NCBI RefSeq assembly: GCF_019468565.1
Contig: NZ_CP080521.1
Span: 6,324,001 to 6,388,000, forward strand
Reading direction: 5' to 3'
Length of the DNA: 64,000 nucleotides
Source: Pseudonocardia sp. DSM 110487
GTDB taxonomy: Bacteria > Actinomycetota > Actinomycetes > Mycobacteriales > Pseudonocardiaceae
The translations under genes and the position numbers were made by a program. Shown here piece after piece: positions 24,612 to 32,911 of the stretch. Below the pieces are notes generated by a model. That model searched no databases. It worked only from the letters and a program-made list of their open reading frames with translations, and was not told the origin of the DNA. Numbering within the stretch: the stretch's first letter is position 1; every line of letters starts with the position of its first letter.

Positions 24612-25913
24612 ATGACGCTATCCGAATCCACCACGCGGGTCACCGCCGCCGACGAACGCCGCTCCGCCCGCGGCGGCGCGTTCTCGATGTTCGTCGACAG
24701 CTTCGACGTGTACCTGCCCGCGCTCGTACTGCCCGCGGCGATGGCCTACTTCATGCCGCCGGACCTGCCCACGCCGATCCGCGCCACGTTCACGACGGTG
24801 CTGTTCACCGTCGGGCTGCTCGGCCGCCCGATCGGCAGCGTGATCTTCGGGAACCTGTCGGACCGCATCGGCCGCAAGCGGGTCACGATGCTGTCGGGCT
24901 GGGGCTTCACGATCGTCACGCTCCTCATGGGCCTGCTGCCGGGCTACGCGGCGTGGGGCTACGGCGGGATCGCCGTGTTCGCGGTGCTGCGGCTGATCGG
25001 CGGGATCTTCCTGGCGGGCGGGTACGCGGCCCCGATCCCGCTCGCGCTCGAGCAGGCCCGGCCGCACCGCCGCGGCCGGGTCGGCGCATTGATCGGCATC
25101 GGGGCGCCCGGTTCGTTCCTCCTGATGAACGTGCTGCTGTTCGGAGTCCTCGAAACGGTGCCGCACGACGGGTTCCTGTCCTGGGGCTGGCGGGTCCCGT
25201 TCTTCGTGGGCTTCCTGCTCGGGCTGGTGTACCTCTGGCACTACAGCAAGGTTGTCGAGGACGAGGAGTCGATCAAGCAGCGGCGCGCCGCCTCCACGCG
25301 CCAGCCCGTCGTCGAGCTGTTCACCACGCACCGCAAGCTGATCACGTCGGTGTTCCTGTTCACCTGCGGCTACTGGTTCGCGACCCAGATGTCGGTGTCG
25401 TTCCTGACGACATTGCTGGTGCAGGTGCTGGGCCGCAGCGCGACGCTCGGCAGCGTGCTGGAGATCGTCTCGTCGATCGTCACGATCGGGATGATCGTGG
25501 TGCTGGCCGAGATCTCCCAGCGGATCGGGCGGCGGGCCCTGCTGATGCGCTGGGCACTCGTGATGACCGTCGTCGTCGCTGCGGCCTTCGTGCTGCTGGT
25601 CGTGGCGGCTCGCAACGGCGCGCCGGAGTGGGTGATCGGGGTGCTGTACGTGGTGGCGAAGGTCGTGCCGTCGGCGCCGCTCGGCGTGATCCTGGTGTAC
25701 CTGAACGAGCGCTTCCCGTCGTCGGTGCGCGCGTCGGGCTACGGCATCGGCTACATGTTCGGGCTGATCCTGCCGGGCCTCTACACCGTCTGGCTGCTCG
25801 CCCTCTCGGCGCTGATGCCCTACGAGTTCACGCCGGTGGTGCTGATCCTCTTCGGCGGGCTGCTCATGTTCACAGCCGTGCGGCGCGGCCCCGAGACCCA
25901 CCCGGTCCGATGA
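24612..25913 (+). CDS. MFS transporter (metabolite:proton symporter type)
   Basis: 433 residues, 12 predicted membrane segments. The loop 2-3 signature is GNLSDRIGRKRVTML; the second-half loop has EISQRIGRRALLM. The start (SMFVDSFDVYLPALVLPAAMAYFMP) and the GGYAAPIPLALEQARPHRRG segment match the metabolite:H+ symporter branch, which includes KgtP/ShiA-type carboxylate carriers. AGGAG lies eight bases before the ATG. It overlaps the AcnX gene by 4 bp (ATGA), so it very likely imports the acid processed by AcnX. Confidence 0.87.
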   Translation: MTLSESTTRVTAADERRSARGGAFSMFVDSFDVYLPALVLPAAMAYFMPPDLPTPIRATFTTVLFTVGLLGRPIGSVIFGNLSDRIGRKRVTMLSGWGFTIVTLLMGLLPGYAAWGYGGIAVFAVLRLIGGIFLAGGYAAPIPLALEQARPHRRGRVGALIGIGAPGSFLLMNVLLFGVLETVPHDGFLSWGWRVPFFVGFLLGLVYLWHYSKVVEDEESIKQRRAASTRQPVVELFTTHRKLITSVFLFTCGYWFATQMSVSFLTTLLVQVLGRSATLGSVLEIVSSIVTIGMIVVLAEISQRIGRRALLMRWALVMTVVVAAAFVLLVVAARNGAPEWVIGVLYVVAKVVPSAPLGVILVYLNERFPSSVRASGYGIGYMFGLILPGLYTVWLLALSALMPYEFTPVVLILFGGLLMFTAVRRGPETHPVR

Positions 25914-27184
25914 TCCTCACCGACGACGACAAGGCCATGCGCGACGGGGCCGAGGGCCCGGCCGTCGCCGCCGCGATGGACCTGCTCATCCGCTACGGCG
26001 AGGCCCTCGACGCCGAGCGGCTCTGCGACGTGCGCAACGTCGCAGGCACCACCACCCAGCCCTCGCCTGCCAAGGCGAAGCTGGTGGCCGAGGGCGGCTG
26101 GGAGAAGGCCTTTTCGGTGATCAATCTCGACGCCGACGAGGCGTTGCCGATTCCGGACATGAAGGTGCCCACCTGCCAGCTGCAGCAGGGCTTCGGGCCC
26201 GACTCGGTCGGCATCGCGCCCTACCCCGAGCGGTTCGTGGAGCTGCAGTCCGACGCGGAGGCCTTCTACGGAAGGCGCGGGGTGCACATCCTCGCCACCT
26301 GCACGCCCTACCAGGTGGGGAACCTGCCGACGCGTGGCGAGCACTGCGCGTGGATGGAGTCGTCGGCCGTCGTCTACGCCAACTCCGTGCTCGGGGCGCG
26401 CACCAACTGCGAGGGCACCGCGTCGACCGGTGCGGCGAGCCTCACCGGGCGCATCCCGTGCTGGGGCAACCACCACGACGCCCACCGGCGCGGCACGCAC
26501 CTCGTGCGCGCCGACGTGCCCGTGTCCGGGTTCCGCGACTGGGGCATGTTCGGCTACTTCGTCGGCGAGCTGGTGCAGGAGGCGCGGCCGGTCGTGGTCG
26601 GCGAGCTGGCCCGGCCGGACCTCACCGAGCTCAAGCACTTCGGCGCGGCCGCGGCCTCGTCCGGCGGGGTGGAGCTGTACCACGTCCCCGGCGTCACACC
26701 GGAGGCTCCGGACGTCGAGGCGGCGTTCGGCGGAGCCGTCCCAGAAGCGGTGGGATACGGCGCCGCTGAGCGTCGGCGCGTCTACGAGACGCTCAACGAC
26801 CAGGGCGACTGCACCGACGTCGACTTCGTGCTGCTGGGCTGCCCGCACGCCTCGCTCGACCAGATCCGCGCGGCCGCCCGCGCGCTGGAGGGCCGTCGCC
26901 TGCACTCCGGCACCCAGCTGTGGATCATGGCGCCGCGGGCGCTCAAGGACACCGCCGACCGCAGCGGCTACACCGCCGTCATCGAGGCCGCGGGCGGCAA
27001 GGTGCTCGCCGACTCCTGCCCGGCGATGTCGCGCTCGGCTCCGCCCGGCACGAAGGTGTTCGCCACCGACTCGGCCAAGCAGGCCCACTACCTACCCGCG
27101 ATCCTCGGCATCGAGGCCTGGTTCGGCACCACCGAGGAGTGCGTCGACGCCGCAGTCACCGGGCGCTGGAGGGGCGAGCTGTGA
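25910..27184 (+). CDS. Aconitase X large (catalytic) subunit, DUF521
   Basis: 424 residues from the ATG at 25910. AcnX features: LTDDDKAMRDGAEGPAVAAAM at the start, ATCTPYQVGNLPTRGEHCAWMESSAVVYANSVLGARTNCEG in the middle (candidate cluster cysteines), RADVPVSGFRDWGMFGYF, FVLLGCPHASLDQIR and ADSCPAMSRSAPPGTKVFATDSAKQAHYLP near the end. Characterised AcnX proteins dehydrate cis-3-hydroxy-L-proline in bacteria or mevalonate 5-phosphate in archaea. With a carrier and an FAD enzyme beside it, this operon probably degrades a hydroxyproline-like or related hydroxy acid. The small subunit is separate and overlaps by 4 bp (GTGA). Confidence 0.88.
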   Translation: MILTDDDKAMRDGAEGPAVAAAMDLLIRYGEALDAERLCDVRNVAGTTTQPSPAKAKLVAEGGWEKAFSVINLDADEALPIPDMKVPTCQLQQGFGPDSVGIAPYPERFVELQSDAEAFYGRRGVHILATCTPYQVGNLPTRGEHCAWMESSAVVYANSVLGARTNCEGTASTGAASLTGRIPCWGNHHDAHRRGTHLVRADVPVSGFRDWGMFGYFVGELVQEARPVVVGELARPDLTELKHFGAAAASSGGVELYHVPGVTPEAPDVEAAFGGAVPEAVGYGAAERRRVYETLNDQGDCTDVDFVLLGCPHASLDQIRAAARALEGRRLHSGTQLWIMAPRALKDTADRSGYTAVIEAAGGKVLADSCPAMSRSAPPGTKVFATDSAKQAHYLPAILGIEAWFGTTEECVDAAVTGRWRGEL

Positions 27185-27618
27185 CCGTTCTACGTGGGCG
27201 CACCGTGGTGCCCGGCGTCGTCGAGGGCGAGGCGCTGGTCTCGCACGAGACGATCTCCGGCTGGGGCGGGATCGACCCCGCCACCGGCACGATCATCGAG
27301 CGCCGCCACGAGCTGTGCGGCGTGTGCTTCACCGGCAAGATCCTGGTGTTCCCCGGCGCGAAGGGCTCGTCGGGCTGGTCGGGCTTCTTCCAGACCACCC
27401 GCCTGCAAGGCACCGCCCCCATCGGGATGATCTTCACAATCACGACGACGAAGGCGGCACTGGGCGCGGTGGTGACCAGGGTGCCGGCCCTGACGGACCT
27501 GGACCGGGATCCGACGGAGGCGATCAGGACGGGCGACCGGCTCCGCCTCGACGCGACGGCCGGCACGGTCGAGATCCTCCCGTCGCGACTTCACACACCG
27601 GGTGCGGCCTTCACATAG
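27181..27618 (+). CDS. Aconitase X small (swivel) subunit, DUF126
   Basis: 145 residues from a GTG at 27181. The DUF126 swivel fold is clear: GRTVVPGVVEGEALVSHETISGWGGIDPATG, IIERRHELCGVCFTGKILVFPGAKGSSGWSG and GMIFTITTTKAALGAV. The segment PGAKGSSGWSG lies at the active site in the two-chain AcnX enzymes. The last residues (about SRLHTPGAAFT) and the stop codon are provided by the 70-bp repeat at 27588-27657, so the native C-terminus may have been shortened or replaced. Confidence 0.88.
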   Translation: MTVLRGRTVVPGVVEGEALVSHETISGWGGIDPATGTIIERRHELCGVCFTGKILVFPGAKGSSGWSGFFQTTRLQGTAPIGMIFTITTTKAALGAVVTRVPALTDLDRDPTEAIRTGDRLRLDATAGTVEILPSRLHTPGAAFT

Positions 27619-27657
27619 GGCGGGCCTTGTGTGAAGTTCGGACTGGGTATGTGAAGT
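27588..27657. repeat. 70-bp four-box palindromic element, copy A
   Basis: Four 9-10-bp boxes: ACTTCACACA (27588-27597), CTTCACATA (27609-27617), TTGTGTGAAG (27627-27636) and TATGTGAAGT (27648-27657). Spacers are 11, 9 and 11 bp, so the whole is nearly symmetric about its centre. The central spacer GGGCGGGCC is identical in copy B (49542-49611); the two 11-bp spacers differ. It lies between the convergent AcnX small-subunit and glutamate dehydrogenase genes and contains the stop codon of the former. It could be a bidirectional terminator, a dispersed repeat or a four-site protein target. Confidence 0.75.
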
Positions 27658-27674
27658 TGCGCCGGCCGCGACCG

Positions 27675-30600
27675 TCAGCTGCCGTCGGCCCGCACCAACG
27701 TCCGGATCTCCCGCAGCGCGACCGAGACCGTCGCCAGGTCCGACCTGCCGCACGTGGCGATCTCGTCGAGCAGGCGCAGGCACCGCATCGCCGCCGTGTC
27801 GGTCGTCGCCATCCACTCCCGCACGTGGTCGCGACCGTCGCCGCCCGGCCAGCTGCCCCGCATGATCTCGGCCGTGATCGCCGAATGGACGACGTGCAGG
27901 TCGTCCCGCAGCGCCGCTCTGGCGAGCGCGGGCCAGCGTTCGTCGCGCGGGAGGTCGAGGATGCGATCCCGCAGCCAGTCGAGGCGCAGGTACTCGCCGA
28001 GCGCGAAGTGGACCGCCGCCACCTCCCCCACCGGATGCCCGGTCGACCGGGCGACGGACGTGATGTCGAGGGCCGAGATGAGGTCGCGTGACATCCGCAC
28101 CGACCTCGCCAGGTTCTCGGGCACGCCCGCGTCGGCGTGGCCGCGGACCGTCCGGTCCAGCGCGTGGCGCCGGTCCTCGCTGATCAGCCCGGGGATCAGC
28201 GGCCTGAGCTCCCGGACCCCCTGCTCGAGGAACTCGATGGCGTCGCCGACGTCGAGCGGCTGCGGGCGGTTGCGCAGCAGCCACCGGGTGGCCCGCTCCA
28301 CCAGCCGGCGCAGCTCGAGGAACAAGGAGATCTGCGTGCGGGTCGGGATGACGCCGTCGAGCGCTTCGAGCTGTTCCCACAGCGCGCTCATCCCGAAGAT
28401 CTCCCAGGCCGCCGCGTGCGCGCGCACCACTTCGGGCGCCGAGAGGCCCGTCTCCTCCGTCAGACGCGACACGAACGTCATGCCCCCGCGGTCGACGACG
28501 CCGTTCGCGAGGCGCGTCGCGATGATCTCCCGCCGCAGCGGGTGCTCCTGGATCTGCCGCGGGTAGCGCTCACGCAGCACGTCGGGGAAGTACCGCTCGA
28601 GCTCCCGGCCGAGGAACGGGTCCTCCGGCAGGTCGGAGTCGAGCAGCTCGTCGTACAGCTGGATCTTGCTGTGGGCGAGGAGGACCGCGAACTCCGGCAG
28701 CTGGAGGCCACCGTTGATCTCGGCCCGGCCCATGAGCTCGTCGGTGCCGGGCAGCTGTTCGTGTGCCCGGTCGAGCCGGCCCGAGCGTTCCAGCGCGTCC
28801 AGATAGCGGGCGTGGACGTCCCGCATCGCGGGCGCCTGGGCGGAGTCGAGGTGAACCGCCCTGGTCAGCGCATCGCTGTCGTCGAGCACGTGGGCCACGA
28901 CGTCGTCGGTCATTGCCGCGAGCAGATCATCACGCTGCTTGTCCGTGAGGTCGCCGTCGCGCACCACCCGGTCGAGCAGGATCTTGATGTTGACCTCGCG
29001 GTCGGAGCAGTTCACGCCGCCCGATGAGTCGACGACGTCGGCGTTGATCTGGCCGCCGTGCAGGGCGTACTCGGTGCGGCCGCGCTTCGTGAACCCCATG
29101 CTCCCGCACTCGCCGACCACCCGGCACCGCAGCCGGGTGGCGTCGGCCCGGACGGCGTCGTTCCTCTTGTCGCCGACCTCGGTGTTCGATTCGGCAGACG
29201 CCTTGACGAACGTGCCGACACCCCCGTTCCACAACAGGTCGACCGGGGCTTCGAGGATGGCGCGGACCAGCTCGTCGGGCGAAAGGGACTCGGCGTCGAC
29301 GTCGAGGGCCCCGCGCATCTCGTCGGACAGCACTACCTCCCTCTCCGTCCTGGAGAACACGCCTCCCCCGGCAGAGATGAGCCTGCGGTCGTAGTCCGCC
29401 CATGACGAGTGGGCGATCCGGAACAGCCGCGCGCGTTCGTCGTAGCCGCGCTCCGGGTCCGGGTCGGGATCGACGAAGATGTGGCGGTGGTCGAAGGCGG
29501 CCACCAGCCTGATGTGCCGCGACAGCAACATGCCGTTGCCGAACACGTCACCGGACATGTCCCCGATCCCGGCGACGGTGAAGTCCTCGCTCTGCACGTC
29601 GATGCCGAGCGACCGGAGATGCCGCCGCACCGAGACCCACGCGCCGCGAGCCGTCACGCCCATCGCCTTGCGGTCGTAGCCGGTGGATCCGCCCGAGGCG
29701 AACGCGTCCCCGAGCCAGAAGCCGTACTCGTGGGAGATCGTGTTGGCGAGGTCGGAGAACTCCGCGGTGCCCTTGTCGGCGGCGACGACCAGATACGGGT
29801 CGTCGCCGTCGTGACGGACGACGCGGGCCGGCGGCACGACCCGGCAGTCGACCACGTTGTCGGTGACGTCGAGCAGCCCCCGGACGAACGTGCGGTAGCA
29901 GTCCGCGATGTCGGCCTGTGCCTTGACGGTCTGCGACTTCACGACGAACGCACCCTTCGCCCCGACGGGCACGGCGACCGCGTTCTGGACGGTCTGGGCC
30001 TGGACGAGACCGAGGATCTCCGTGCGGAAGTCTTCGGGCCGGTCCGACCAGCGCAGCCCACCCCTGGCGATGGGACCGCCGCGCAGGTACACGCCCTCGA
30101 CCCGCGGCGAGTACACGAACGTCTCGCACGCGGGCCTCGGCGACGGCAGGTCGGAGACGGCGTGCGGGTCGAGCTTGAAGGCGAGCGATGCGGCCCCGGC
30201 GGCGAAGAAGTTCGTCCGCAACGTCGCGGTGACCAGGTTCAGGAGGCTGCGCAGCACGCGGTCCTCGTTCAGCCGCTCCACCTGGTCGATGCGCCGCTCG
30301 ATCTCGATGACCGCCTGCTTGGCGGCGAGGCCGCGGTCCTCCCGTACATCGAGGTCGGGATCGAACCGGAGGGCGAAGAGCTCGACGAGCAGCGCCGCGA
30401 TCCCGGGGTTGTCCACGAGCGTCGTGGCCATGGCGTCACGGCTGAACGTCGTGCCGACCTGCCGCAGGTACCTCGCGTACGCACGGAGGACGGTCGCGTC
30501 CCGGCCGCGCAGGCCGGCGCGGAGCACGAGCCGGTTGAACCGGTCGTTCTCGATCTCGCCGCGCCACACCGCGGCGAGCGTCTCCTGGAAGCGTTCCCTT

Positions 30601-32483
30601 GCGGGGACGTCGAGCTCGCCGAGATCCTCGTGGCGCAACCCGAGGTCGTAGATCCACACCGGCCGCGCGCCCGCAGGCCGGATCTCGTACGGGCGTTCGT
30701 CGACGACCCGCGTCCCCATGTTCTCGAGGAGCGGCACGACGTCGGAGAGCATCAGCGGCTCGCCGTAGCGGTAGAGCTTCATGCGGGGCAGTGGGTCGAT
30801 GCTGTCGAGCAGGAAGTAGAGATGCATGGCGAGGCCGTCCGGCGGGTCCCCTGCCAGCAGGGTCTCGAGCCTGCGGATGTCGCCGACCGCCGTCCGCGGC
30901 GTGTGGTCGTCCTGGTAGCCGGACGGCATCGCCTCCGCGTACCGGCTGAACAGCAGCACCCCCTGCTCCTCGCCGAACTCCTCGACGAGCGCGTCGGCGA
31001 GATCGTCGGTCCACGTGCGCAGCGCCGAGGTGAGCCGAGCCTCGATCAGCGAGGTGTCCAGGTCGGGCACCGTGCCGGGCTCGACGTAGATCACGAAGTG
31101 CAGACGTGCCACCGCGGAGTCGGTCACGACCGTCGACTCCTCGGCGTGCACGCCGTGGAACGTGCTCATGAGGACGTCGCGGATGCACACCCGCGCAGCC
31201 TCGTTGAGCCGGCCAAGTGGCAGGTCGACGAAGCAGGAGAAGAACCTGCCGAAACCGTCGCGGCGCACGCGCAACCGGAGCCGCTGCCGGTGCTGCAGCT
31301 CCAGGAGCGCCATGGCGTCGCCGTACAGCTCGTCCACGCTCGACTGCAGGATCTCGTCCCTCGGGTAGCCGTCGAGGACATCGACGAGGACCTGCGCCTC
31401 GTAGGTGTGGTGGGGATCCGCGGCGCGATCGAGCACCGCCCTGATCTTCCGCCGCACGATCGGGATCTCGCGAAGGGCGGCCTTCGCCACGCTCCTGGGG
31501 TAGAGCCCGAGGAAACGGCGCTCGCCGACCGCCCGCCCGTTCTCGTCGATCCGCTTGACGCCGACGTAGTCGAGATGGCTCCCACGCTGGACGGTGGCGC
31601 GCGAGTTGGCCTTCGTGATGTTGAGCAGGACCGGTTCCGGGATCTTCCGCTGCACGTCGGGCGGCAGCGTGGAGAGCGGATGGGACACGACTTTCCCGGG
31701 AACGTTGCGCAGGATGCCGAGCCCCGATCCGGCGACGGCCCGCAACACCTTCTCGCCGGACCCGTCGACCAGCTCGTACTCGCGGTAGCCGAGGAACGTG
31801 AAGTGGTCGTCGGCGAGCCACCGCAGGAACTCCGCTGCTTCCGCCCGCTCCCGAGGGTCGACGATGGGCGCCTCGGACCGGAGGCTCTGCGCGATCGACA
31901 CCGCTCGATCCCGCATCGCGGCCTGGTCCTCGTTCGCCGCTCGAACGTCGCCGAGCACGCGGACCAGGTCCCGCCGGAGCTGCTCGAGCACGGCCGGGTC
32001 GGCCTGGCGGTCGATCTCGATGTGGTGGAACGACTCCCGGACCCCCTCGCCGTCGCTGATGGCGAGCAGTTCCCCGTCGGCGCCACGCACGACCTCGAAG
32101 ACCGGGTGGAGCGCGATGTGCACCCCGAACCCGTGCCGGTCGAGCTCGGTCTCGAGCGACTCCGGGATGTACGGCATGTCGTCGGTGACGATCTGCACGA
32201 CGGTGTGCGGGCTCGCGAACCCGTCCTCGTCGAAGGTCGGCGAGCAGACCGCCATGTTCAGCGCGCCGGGCCGACGGCGGCGCGCCAGCCGCAGGTGGGC
32301 GAGCGCGGTGCCGAACAGGTCGGGCACGGCGCGGGCGGCGAGGTCCTCGCCCGCGACCCGCTCGTAGTACCGATCGAGCAGCGCGAGGTACAACCGCGCG
32401 CCGTCCCCACCCATGCGCTTCGACGCGTACTGCCGCACGCGTTCGAGAACCTCGGACCGATCGTCGTGCGGGATGGCACGCAT
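27675..32483 (-). CDS. gdh: NAD-specific glutamate dehydrogenase, large (L-GDH180) type
   Basis: 1,602 residues, matching the 180-kDa NAD-GDH class of Streptomyces and Mycobacterium. The N-terminal third carries ACT-like regulatory segments (for example MPYIPESLETELDRHGFGVHI, FTFLGYREYEL). The catalytic core begins near residue 690 and includes RGGLRWSDRPEDFRTEILGLVQAQ and PVGAKGAFVVKSQ with K843, DKGTAEFSDLANTIS, and the dinucleotide region near GIGDMSGDVFGNGMLLS. It deaminates glutamate to 2-oxoglutarate with NAD, feeding amino-acid nitrogen and carbon into central metabolism. It stands alone; the small plus-strand gene at 32611 is divergent. Confidence 0.95.
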   Translation of the reverse strand: MRAIPHDDRSEVLERVRQYASKRMGGDGARLYLALLDRYYERVAGEDLAARAVPDLFGTALAHLRLARRRRPGALNMAVCSPTFDEDGFASPHTVVQIVTDDMPYIPESLETELDRHGFGVHIALHPVFEVVRGADGELLAISDGEGVRESFHHIEIDRQADPAVLEQLRRDLVRVLGDVRAANEDQAAMRDRAVSIAQSLRSEAPIVDPRERAEAAEFLRWLADDHFTFLGYREYELVDGSGEKVLRAVAGSGLGILRNVPGKVVSHPLSTLPPDVQRKIPEPVLLNITKANSRATVQRGSHLDYVGVKRIDENGRAVGERRFLGLYPRSVAKAALREIPIVRRKIRAVLDRAADPHHTYEAQVLVDVLDGYPRDEILQSSVDELYGDAMALLELQHRQRLRLRVRRDGFGRFFSCFVDLPLGRLNEAARVCIRDVLMSTFHGVHAEESTVVTDSAVARLHFVIYVEPGTVPDLDTSLIEARLTSALRTWTDDLADALVEEFGEEQGVLLFSRYAEAMPSGYQDDHTPRTAVGDIRRLETLLAGDPPDGLAMHLYFLLDSIDPLPRMKLYRYGEPLMLSDVVPLLENMGTRVVDERPYEIRPAGARPVWIYDLGLRHEDLGELDVPARERFQETLAAVWRGEIENDRFNRLVLRAGLRGRDATVLRAYARYLRQVGTTFSRDAMATTLVDNPGIAALLVELFALRFDPDLDVREDRGLAAKQAVIEIERRIDQVERLNEDRVLRSLLNLVTATLRTNFFAAGAASLAFKLDPHAVSDLPSPRPACETFVYSPRVEGVYLRGGPIARGGLRWSDRPEDFRTEILGLVQAQTVQNAVAVPVGAKGAFVVKSQTVKAQADIADCYRTFVRGLLDVTDNVVDCRVVPPARVVRHDGDDPYLVVAADKGTAEFSDLANTISHEYGFWLGDAFASGGSTGYDRKAMGVTARGAWVSVRRHLRSLGIDVQSEDFTVAGIGDMSGDVFGNGMLLSRHIRLVAAFDHRHIFVDPDPDPERGYDERARLFRIAHSSWADYDRRLISAGGGVFSRTEREVVLSDEMRGALDVDAESLSPDELVRAILEAPVDLLWNGGVGTFVKASAESNTEVGDKRNDAVRADATRLRCRVVGECGSMGFTKRGRTEYALHGGQINADVVDSSGGVNCSDREVNIKILLDRVVRDGDLTDKQRDDLLAAMTDDVVAHVLDDSDALTRAVHLDSAQAPAMRDVHARYLDALERSGRLDRAHEQLPGTDELMGRAEINGGLQLPEFAVLLAHSKIQLYDELLDSDLPEDPFLGRELERYFPDVLRERYPRQIQEHPLRREIIATRLANGVVDRGGMTFVSRLTEETGLSAPEVVRAHAAAWEIFGMSALWEQLEALDGVIPTRTQISLFLELRRLVERATRWLLRNRPQPLDVGDAIEFLEQGVRELRPLIPGLISEDRRHALDRTVRGHADAGVPENLARSVRMSRDLISALDITSVARSTGHPVGEVAAVHFALGEYLRLDWLRDRILDLPRDERWPALARAALRDDLHVVHSAITAEIMRGSWPGGDGRDHVREWMATTDTAAMRCLRLLDEIATCGRSDLATVSVALREIRTLVRADGS

Positions 32484-32610
32484 GCCTCGCTCCTCCGACT
32501 CGCCTCACCGAGAAGACTCCACCTTCCCGGCCGTCTTGGGGAGTCGCTCTCCCTTGTGCATTCGGGCCGCTCGGCTCATCCTCGGCCTGGCACGCACGAG
32601 GGAGCGGCCG

Positions 32611-32793
32611 ATGGCAGGAACCCCACCGGACCCGTACGGCGACTACGAGTACGACCTGGTCCACGAACCAGGCATCGAGTTCGAGGTGCCGCACGAGCAG
32701 CACCACGACAGCAGCCCACCGCCGAAGCCCGATCCAGGCGGTGACTACGGCTACGACGAGGCCCACGACTGCAGATCGGTAGGGGACGGCTAG
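32611..32793 (+). CDS. Small acidic Tyr/Asp/His-rich protein
   Basis: 60 residues from the ATG at 32611, divergent from the glutamate dehydrogenase gene. The composition is striking: near-repeats DPYGDYEYDLVHEPG and DPGGDYGYDEAHD, a central EVPHEQHHD, many prolines, no Cys and no hydrophobic stretch, so probably intrinsically disordered. I do not recognise the family. Codon third positions are G/C-rich as in its neighbours, which supports its being real. The His/Asp content might bind metal, but this is only a guess. Confidence 0.5.
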   Translation: MAGTPPDPYGDYEYDLVHEPGIEFEVPHEQHHDSSPPPKPDPGGDYGYDEAHDCRSVGDG

Positions 32794-32804
32794 CCCTAGC
32801 TACC

Positions 32805-32868
32805 ATGATCAGTGGAATCGTGACATGAACCGCGCGGCAGCGGCCCATGTCACGATCCCACCGATCAT
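32805..32868. terminator. Long inverted repeat between small protein and hydrolase genes
   Basis: Two 23-nt arms (32805-32827 and 32846-32868) with 21 matching positions and an 18-nt loop, starting 12 bp after the stop at 32793 and about 43 bp from the end of the convergent hydrolase gene. No T-run follows. It begins ATGATC, as do the hairpin repeats at 5734-5875, so it may belong to the same repeat family. A bidirectional terminator is the simplest reading. Confidence 0.6.
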
Positions 32869-32911
32869 GCCCGGACGGGTGCGATGTCGCGGGCGCTCAC
32901 CGCGGACCGGG

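Noticed and set aside
29409..32744. A very long open frame (over 1,100 codons) opposite the glutamate dehydrogenase gene
   Set aside because: It is a mirror of a highly GC3-biased gene, has no family resemblance and is rich in Arg/Pro/Val/Asp as expected for an antisense shadow.
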